A DNA stretch of 64,000 nucleotides from Gemmatimonadetes bacterium 2013_60CM_65_52 (GTDB lineage Bacteria; Gemmatimonadota; Gemmatimonadetes; Gemmatimonadales; Gemmatimonadaceae). The number at the start of each line of letters is the position of its first letter. Position 1 is the stretch's first letter. Below, piece after piece: positions 59,761-64,000 of the stretch. The notes below the pieces were generated by a model that searched no databases, was not told the DNA's origin, and saw only the letters and a list, made by a program, of their open reading frames with translations. The position numbers and the translations under genes are program-made. The stretch covers positions 1 through 64,000 of the forward strand of contig NGFI01000013.1 in NCBI GenBank assembly GCA_002215645.1. The letters run 5' to 3'.

Positions 59761-60393
59761 GTGACAACCACCACGCCAAGAAGGGGCAATAAGCTCCGTG
59801 AACACATCCTCTGGGCCGCCAAGGACGTGTTCCTCGAGATGGGGTTCGAGCGAGCGTCGATGGATGTGGTTGCGAGTCGCGCGGAAACCTCGAAACGATC
59901 TCTCTACGCTCACTTCGAGAGTAAAGAGAAGCTGTTTCTCGCGGTCATCGAGATGGTGCGGGGGCTCTTCCTCAGCCGGGTGGGGATGCCCGGCGACTAT
60001 TCAGAGAAGCCAGCTGAAGCCCTCGCGAGGTTCTGCGGCCGGTATCTCGAGGTGCTGCTCTACGAGAGCCAGGTTCGGATGATTCGAGTGAGCACGGCCG
60101 AAGCCGAAAGATTTCCCGAGCAAGCGGCGCAGTATTTCGACGTACTGTTCACACAGGTCCATGTACGCCTGAGCGGATATCTGAAGACAACGTTCCGGCT
60201 CACGAGCCGCGCCGGTGACGAGGCAGCGCACCGATTTCTCGAGCAGGTTCTCTACCCGCGATTCGCTCGGGCTCTCTTCGGCCTGGACCAGTTGGCCAAG
60301 AGCATCGACCGCGAGACCCTGTCGCCGGACTTCGATCTTAGACCGATTCGCAAGGCCGTCGCAGACGTAATAGAGTCATTGCAGAAGCGTTAG
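59761..60393 (+). CDS. TetR-family regulator
   Basis: A 210-residue TetR protein from GTG 59761. The N-terminal wHTH reads KLREHILWAAKDVFLEMGFE, ASMDVVASRAETSKRSLYAH then FESKEKLFLAVIE, a canonical TetR DNA-binding domain. The C-terminal ligand/dimer domain is of the AefR type (RFCGRYLEVLLYESQVRMIR, AERFPEQAAQYFDV). It probably represses the NmrA-SDR pair and itself through the direct repeats. Confidence 0.93.
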   Translation: MTTTTPRRGNKLREHILWAAKDVFLEMGFERASMDVVASRAETSKRSLYAHFESKEKLFLAVIEMVRGLFLSRVGMPGDYSEKPAEALARFCGRYLEVLLYESQVRMIRVSTAEAERFPEQAAQYFDVLFTQVHVRLSGYLKTTFRLTSRAGDEAAHRFLEQVLYPRFARALFGLDQLAKSIDRETLSPDFDLRPIRKAVADVIESLQKR

Positions 60394-60420
60394 TGGCGCT
60401 GGTCGCTGAAATAACCGGCG

Positions 60421-60798
60421 CTATCGCTTCCTGGGTGGAGCTTTCAACAGTGCACGCATACGCGCCAACTCGGCCGCCGAGAGCTTCCGCTGCTCCACGA
60501 GGTGCGCAAGCATCTTGATCGGTGACCCGCCGTAAAGCTTGTTCAGCACCCGGCTCAGTGTCGACTCACCGGCGGTTTCCGCGTCGATCGCGGGGAAATA
60601 GATGTGCGTCTTTCCTTCACCACGCCGGTGCGACACGTAGCCCTTGAGCTCGAGCGTGCGGATCATGCTCGAGATGCTCGTGTACGCGAGCTCAGGATCG
60701 ACGCGGTCGCGTACCTCCGTCACGGTTGCCTCGCCCAGATCCCAGAGCACGCTCATGATGTCCAGCTCGCGCTGCGTCAGATGCAGATCGTCACTCAT
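60421..60798 (-). CDS. BlaI/MecI-family repressor
   Basis: A 125-residue winged-helix repressor: HLTQRELDIMSVLWDLGEAT, VTEVRDRVDPELAYTSISSM, IRTLELKGYVSHRRGEGKTH then YFPAIDAETAGESTLSRVLN. The IYFPA cleavage-region segment is where the partner protease cuts in the Bla/Mec systems. It lies downstream of, and overlaps by four bases, the M56 peptidase gene; in most lineages the repressor comes first, so the order here is reversed. Confidence 0.93.
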   Translation of the reverse strand: MSDDLHLTQRELDIMSVLWDLGEATVTEVRDRVDPELAYTSISSMIRTLELKGYVSHRRGEGKTHIYFPAIDAETAGESTLSRVLNKLYGGSPIKMLAHLVEQRKLSAAELARMRALLKAPPRKR

Positions 60799-61730
60799 CG
60801 CGGCATCGCTGAGCTCGACGTCGTGCGTGCGTGTGCGTGCGTATGGTTCGCTAGTACCGGATGCGGCGTCATCAGCACGAGAACGAGGAGTACGGAAGCG
60901 GCCACCGGCAGCAGGAGACGTTGGACGAGACGCAGAGGTGCCGGTGCAAGCAGCACGGTAAGTCGGCGTTCGAGCATTCCCGTCCCGCCAAGCAGCGCGG
61001 GCTGAAGGCGCGGACCGCGATTCGACGCGTGCCCAACCGCGAGCAAGAGGCTCCCGTATGCATGCGGATCACCGAGCGTCGAGACGACCCGTCTGTCGCA
61101 ATCCATCTCGACCGCCAGGCTGAAGCGACGAAGCTGCCACCAGAGTGCGGCGTTCCAGGGAATCAGGATCACCACCAGCGACGCGAGGAAGAGAAGCGTA
61201 GCATCGTGCGACCGGCGGTGCTCGTCCTCGTGGCGCACGATATACTGGCGTTGGGAGTCCGGTAGCGCCAGCACCCATCGGGGCAGGATGACGCGCGACC
61301 GCCACACGCCAACGGTTGCCGGTCCGAGCGAATCGGTGATGACGACGGGAACGCCGCCGATGGCCGACGGTACCGACCCACGCAGGCGGGTGCGAGACAC
61401 GCGCACCATGTGCGAGACCCATCCCGCGTTCACAAGCGCCCAAAGAGCGAGCAATCCCGTCGCGATCGTCCACACATGTCCGATAGCGATGTCGAGCGCG
61501 CTGATCTGGCTCGCAAGGCCAGCGTCGAGCACGACCATTGCCGCGTCGGATGTGCCTCCGACGGCGAACGCGTGATGGTAGCGGTAATACCCCGGCAGAG
61601 CGATGGACGCCAGAAGGATCACGCACCAGATCCATCGACGCGCCATTGTCGTTGGCAGCAGGCGCTCGACGAGCACGCCAATGTTGCCAAGCAGGAAGCC
61701 GACGGCATTCACGTAGAGGATGCAGAGCAA
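60795..61730 (-). CDS. M56 (BlaR1-like) membrane metallopeptidase
   Basis: A 311-residue integral membrane peptidase. Hydrophobic helices at the N-terminus (RWIWCVILLASIALPGYY, VWTIATGLLALWALVNAGW) precede the catalytic domain with the zinc motif RHEDEHRRSHDATL (HExxH) and the LAVEMDCDRRVVST segment with its third ligand. It lacks a large extracellular sensor domain. It probably cuts the BlaI-like repressor on signal. The only in-frame start here is a TTG at 61730 (a GTG at 61712 would also do), a weak start. Confidence 0.88.
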   Translation of the reverse strand: MLCILYVNAVGFLLGNIGVLVERLLPTTMARRWIWCVILLASIALPGYYRYHHAFAVGGTSDAAMVVLDAGLASQISALDIAIGHVWTIATGLLALWALVNAGWVSHMVRVSRTRLRGSVPSAIGGVPVVITDSLGPATVGVWRSRVILPRWVLALPDSQRQYIVRHEDEHRRSHDATLLFLASLVVILIPWNAALWWQLRRFSLAVEMDCDRRVVSTLGDPHAYGSLLLAVGHASNRGPRLQPALLGGTGMLERRLTVLLAPAPLRLVQRLLLPVAASVLLVLVLMTPHPVLANHTHAHARTTSSSAMPR

Positions 61731-61787
61731 CCGAGCGTGTCCTCACTCTCAGGAGGTATCGCCGACGGCGAAGGGCGACCGAAAGAT

Positions 61788-61804
61788 GGATAACTAAGTC
61801 CTTA
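61788..61804. promoter_or_regulatory. ATAACTAAG element upstream of the M56-BlaI operon
   Basis: GGATAACTAAGTCCTTA lies 58-74 bp before the M56 start. Its core ATAACTAAG (with CTTAGTTAT on the other strand) also occurs as a near-palindrome upstream of the haloperoxidase gene. It includes a small TAAG-TC-CTTA symmetry. A candidate BlaI-type operator. Confidence 0.4.
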
Positions 61805-61881
61805 CGAATACCGTCTGTCCATCCCTACGCCGCGGAATGGCGGTTCGTTTCAACAGACGATCCGCCATTCCGGGGCACGTG

Positions 61882-63150
61882 TCAGGGGGTGCGCGCCACT
61901 CCTGCGGTACGCCAGGCGTTCAACCCTCCACGCCGCTCGCGTTCCACGTCGTACCGGGCCACCACTCTCCCGAGTGCCAGGCCTCCGTCGTTGTCGAAGC
62001 GATAGTGAATTCCTCCGAAGAGCCGAGACATGGCTTGCTCTTCGGCGATCCGGGTGAACTCCGCGCGCTCTTCGGGGAAGTAGTGCCCGAGTGCGGCGTC
62101 GAATGCGCCGGCGCTGCACGCGTGGCCCGAGGGATACGACGGAAAGTTCGGCAGGCCGACGTTGTCAGCAAGCTTGAGGGTCGTGTCGGTCTGTGACGGT
62201 CGGATCGTCCAGTAGTGATACTTGGCCTCGAAGCACACGATGACGGCATCCGACGCGCCGACGTTCATCACAGCGAGCACCCGCGCGGCGTCGGCGTCCG
62301 ACGTGCGGTGGCGGAGAATCGCGGCGGATGCGGTCTCGTTCCACGGTGCCCACGGGTCCACGGCATTCCATTTTTGCGCGATCGCCGTCTGTTCAGACGT
62401 CCGCTCCCGTGCGACCCGTTGCACCTCCTCGATTGCCGCCCGCCACGCGGGCGAACCGTACGCCGGAGGCGGTGCTGGACGGAACTGTGATGCCGAGTCG
62501 ATCAACCATCCGCGTGCCTTCGCCAACATGATTCCTATCGGAGGGACGCCGGGTGCGCTGTACCACATTCCCGGTCCCGTGGGAACGGTGCCGTTCCAGG
62601 GTGCAACGAGGTTCAGTGGTGGTGCCCAGGCGATCACGCCACGGGCGACGTCTTCTCCCAGACGCGTGCCGGCGCTTACCCGCTCCGCTCCGCGTGATCC
62701 GCTTCGCGCCCGATCGATGTCGCGAGCCAGCTCTCGCGCAATCGAGGCGCGCACTGTGGAATCGGTGAACAGCTCGGTGAGCACGGTGGCTGACGCGCTG
62801 GCAACGGCCACCTCGGGAGAGGCGGCGCGGTTGTCCCGCACGGCTTGCACCGCGGCGTACTGCGCGATGCTGAGAATCGTGTAGACCCGCATGAGGAACG
62901 GCGGCGGGGTCCGCGCGAGTCGGCGGAGCGCGACGGTGTCGCCGGCCGCGGCGGTCCTGGCCGCACGTCGGCTCGCGGCATCTTCATCGACGAATCCAGG
63001 CACGAGCCGGTTCCAACGAATGGTGGCCGGGATGCTGTCTGCTGTGGCTCGCGGAGAGGCGGGCGCAGGCGAGACGTGCGCGCTGAGCATCGCGCGCGCC
63101 GGAAATCCGATGATTAGAGGGAGCACGAGCAGTCGAGTGGAAATTCGCAT
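61882..63150 (-). CDS. Vanadium haloperoxidase / PAP2-like secreted protein
   Basis: A 422-residue protein with a signal peptide (LLVLPLIIGFPARAML). The C-terminal PAP2/haloperoxidase motif reads LPNFPSYPSGHACSAGAFDA, the vanadate/phosphate-binding PSGH box with the catalytic His, followed by a late RYDVER region for the second box. An upstream YHYWTIRPSQ segment is usual in these enzymes. They are vanadium-dependent haloperoxidases or acid phosphatases; the reaction cannot be chosen. A palindrome lies 85 bp upstream. Confidence 0.85.
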   Translation of the reverse strand: MRISTRLLVLPLIIGFPARAMLSAHVSPAPASPRATADSIPATIRWNRLVPGFVDEDAASRRAARTAAAGDTVALRRLARTPPPFLMRVYTILSIAQYAAVQAVRDNRAASPEVAVASASATVLTELFTDSTVRASIARELARDIDRARSGSRGAERVSAGTRLGEDVARGVIAWAPPLNLVAPWNGTVPTGPGMWYSAPGVPPIGIMLAKARGWLIDSASQFRPAPPPAYGSPAWRAAIEEVQRVARERTSEQTAIAQKWNAVDPWAPWNETASAAILRHRTSDADAARVLAVMNVGASDAVIVCFEAKYHYWTIRPSQTDTTLKLADNVGLPNFPSYPSGHACSAGAFDAALGHYFPEERAEFTRIAEEQAMSRLFGGIHYRFDNDGGLALGRVVARYDVERERRGGLNAWRTAGVARTP

Positions 63151-63234
63151 GAGAGCCTCGGGGCGAGAAAGGGGTACCGGGAGGCCGCGACCGAGCCGTC
63201 GCGCGCCGCCATGCTCGCCACTACGACATGCGGT

Positions 63235-63254
63235 ATAACTTAGTTTCTAGTTAT
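63235..63254. promoter_or_regulatory. Palindrome upstream of the haloperoxidase gene
   Basis: ATAACTTAGTTTCTAGTTAT has perfect 6-bp arms (ATAACT/AGTTAT) and near-symmetric inner bases. It sits 85 bp before the haloperoxidase start and shares ATAACT(T)AG with the element before the M56-BlaI operon. On the minus strand a TTGATA hexamer overlaps it, so it may cover the promoter. Confidence 0.5.
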
Positions 63255-63300
63255 CAAAGGGTTTGTCCGCCGCTGAAGTCTCGACGCACGGGACACCAGG

Positions 63301-63999
63301 TCACCCCGGCAATCCCCTCACCCACTCGGCGCTCGTCGCAGCAATGTCCCGCATCACCTGCGCATCCGTCGTCCCCGACGACTTGAGCACATGGAAACTG
63401 TGGTCCGCCCCCTCGATCCACCGCATGTCCCACGGCGCCTTCACTGTCTTGAGCGCCTCCTTCATCAGCGCCGGCGTACAGAGTGGATCCCTCGTTCCGC
63501 TGAACGCGATCACCGGCATCGTGATTTGCGCCAAATGCGCATCACGCAGCTTCTCCGGCCGCCCCGCGGGATGCAGCGGATACGCCAAGAGCAGGAGTCC
63601 ATCCGCCGTGAACCCCTCAGCCGCCAGCATCGACGCCGCGCGGCCGCCGTACGACCGCCCGCCGATCACCAGCTTTTTTGGCGCGAATTCCCGACGCACA
63701 CGATCCACGACGGCGACCATCGCCTCCATTGCCTTGGGCATGGGATCAGGCCGCCCGCTCTTCTTCTCCGAGTACAAAAAGTTGAACCGCACGACCCCGA
63801 TTCCCTCCGCACGCAGCGCATTCGCCGTCGCGAGGACACCGCGGTCGGACATGTTGCCGCCAGCGCCGTGCGCGAAGACGAACAGCGCGACATCCTCACC
63901 GGACGTCGCAGACTCGTAGACGGCACTCGTCGTCTCCCGCCCGACGGTGACCTGGAGATGGACGCTGCGCGATGCGCTATCAGTTGGTTGGGATGACAT
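63301..63999 (-). CDS. Alpha/beta-hydrolase (KANL3/Tex30-like)
   Basis: A 232-residue cytosolic hydrolase: FVFAHGAGGNMSDRGVLATA (oxyanion strand), LVIGGRSYGGRAASMLAAEG with the nucleophile Ser in GRSYGG, GLLLLAYPLHPAG, MPVIAFSGTRDPLCTP with the acid Asp, and EGADHSFHVLKSSG with the His. The triad is complete, so it is probably active; the dienelactone-hydrolase-like GRSYGG branch (KANL3/Tex30) has poorly known substrates. The ATG at 63999 is one base from the window edge, so a longer N-terminus cannot be excluded. Confidence 0.9.
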   Translation of the reverse strand: MSSQPTDSASRSVHLQVTVGRETTSAVYESATSGEDVALFVFAHGAGGNMSDRGVLATANALRAEGIGVVRFNFLYSEKKSGRPDPMPKAMEAMVAVVDRVRREFAPKKLVIGGRSYGGRAASMLAAEGFTADGLLLLAYPLHPAGRPEKLRDAHLAQITMPVIAFSGTRDPLCTPALMKEALKTVKAPWDMRWIEGADHSFHVLKSSGTTDAQVMRDIAATSAEWVRGLPG

Positions 64000-64000
64000 C

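Overview
This is a high-GC bacterial chromosome window, most likely from Gemmatimonadota or a close soil relative. The inference rests on style: a Ser/Thr kinase fused to a TolB-like domain and TPRs, several DinB-family proteins, FG-GAP/ASPIC lipoproteins, an M56/BlaI pair, many short lipoproteins and small membrane proteins, and an NHEJ island. No rRNA, tRNA, CRISPR array or prophage was seen.

Region 1 (about 89-11164) is an integron cassette array. Thirteen attC sites of 92-128 bp separate short + strand genes. In most cassettes the R'' box of the attC is the reverse complement, or near it, of the GTT-core at the start of the same cassette, as expected if the unit once circularised. Cargo: a DUF6624-like lipoprotein, a RibD-C/DHFR-like reductase, a small orphan protein, two polytopic orphan membrane proteins, a carboxypeptidase-regulatory-like lipoprotein, two PD-(D/E)XK nuclease-like proteins, a two-gene membrane/cytosolic pair, a TonB-C protein, an APH-fold kinase, a scrambled HicBA/BrnT toxin-antitoxin cassette, and a 1.8-kb cassette with an HxlR regulator divergent from NTF2-like and SDR genes. 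No integrase gene is present; by cassette polarity it would lie left of the window. The right end carries mazEF with its own palindrome, and the last attC sites have mutated core boxes.

Region 2 (11.8-39.2 kb) is ordinary backbone, mostly small + strand units: YdeI-like protein, truncated hemoglobin, DinB proteins, SBP56-like propeller, secreted esterase, cyanophycinase-like S51 protein coupled to an ASPIC/FG-GAP lipoprotein, nucleoside hydrolase, an aldose epimerase-GH2 fusion, nitrilase, VOC proteins and many orphan membrane proteins. Broken genes occur at 12418-12637 (hydrolase), 13485-13880 (pRiA4b ORF-3-like), 30587-30847 (GNAT) and 38749-39033 (in-frame stop).

Region 3 (39.2-50.7 kb) holds a Fic protein behind an AT-rich palindromic promoter, a DUF421 protein, the Ser/Thr kinase-TPR receptor, a DUF2779 nuclease, an overlapping ACP - ketosynthase - alpha-oxoamine synthase operon that could make a sphingoid-like amino-lipid, TatA and an arylsulfotransferase-like protein.

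Region 4 (50.8-57.4 kb) is a DNA-repair island: LigD (PE-ligase-polymerase order) divergent from Ku, followed by DUF72 and a family B DNA polymerase.

Region 5 (57.4-64 kb) contains a VOC protein, SDR and NmrA-like oxidoreductases divergent from a TetR regulator across two direct repeats, an M56-BlaI pair, a haloperoxidase/PAP2 protein and an alpha/beta hydrolase at the right edge.
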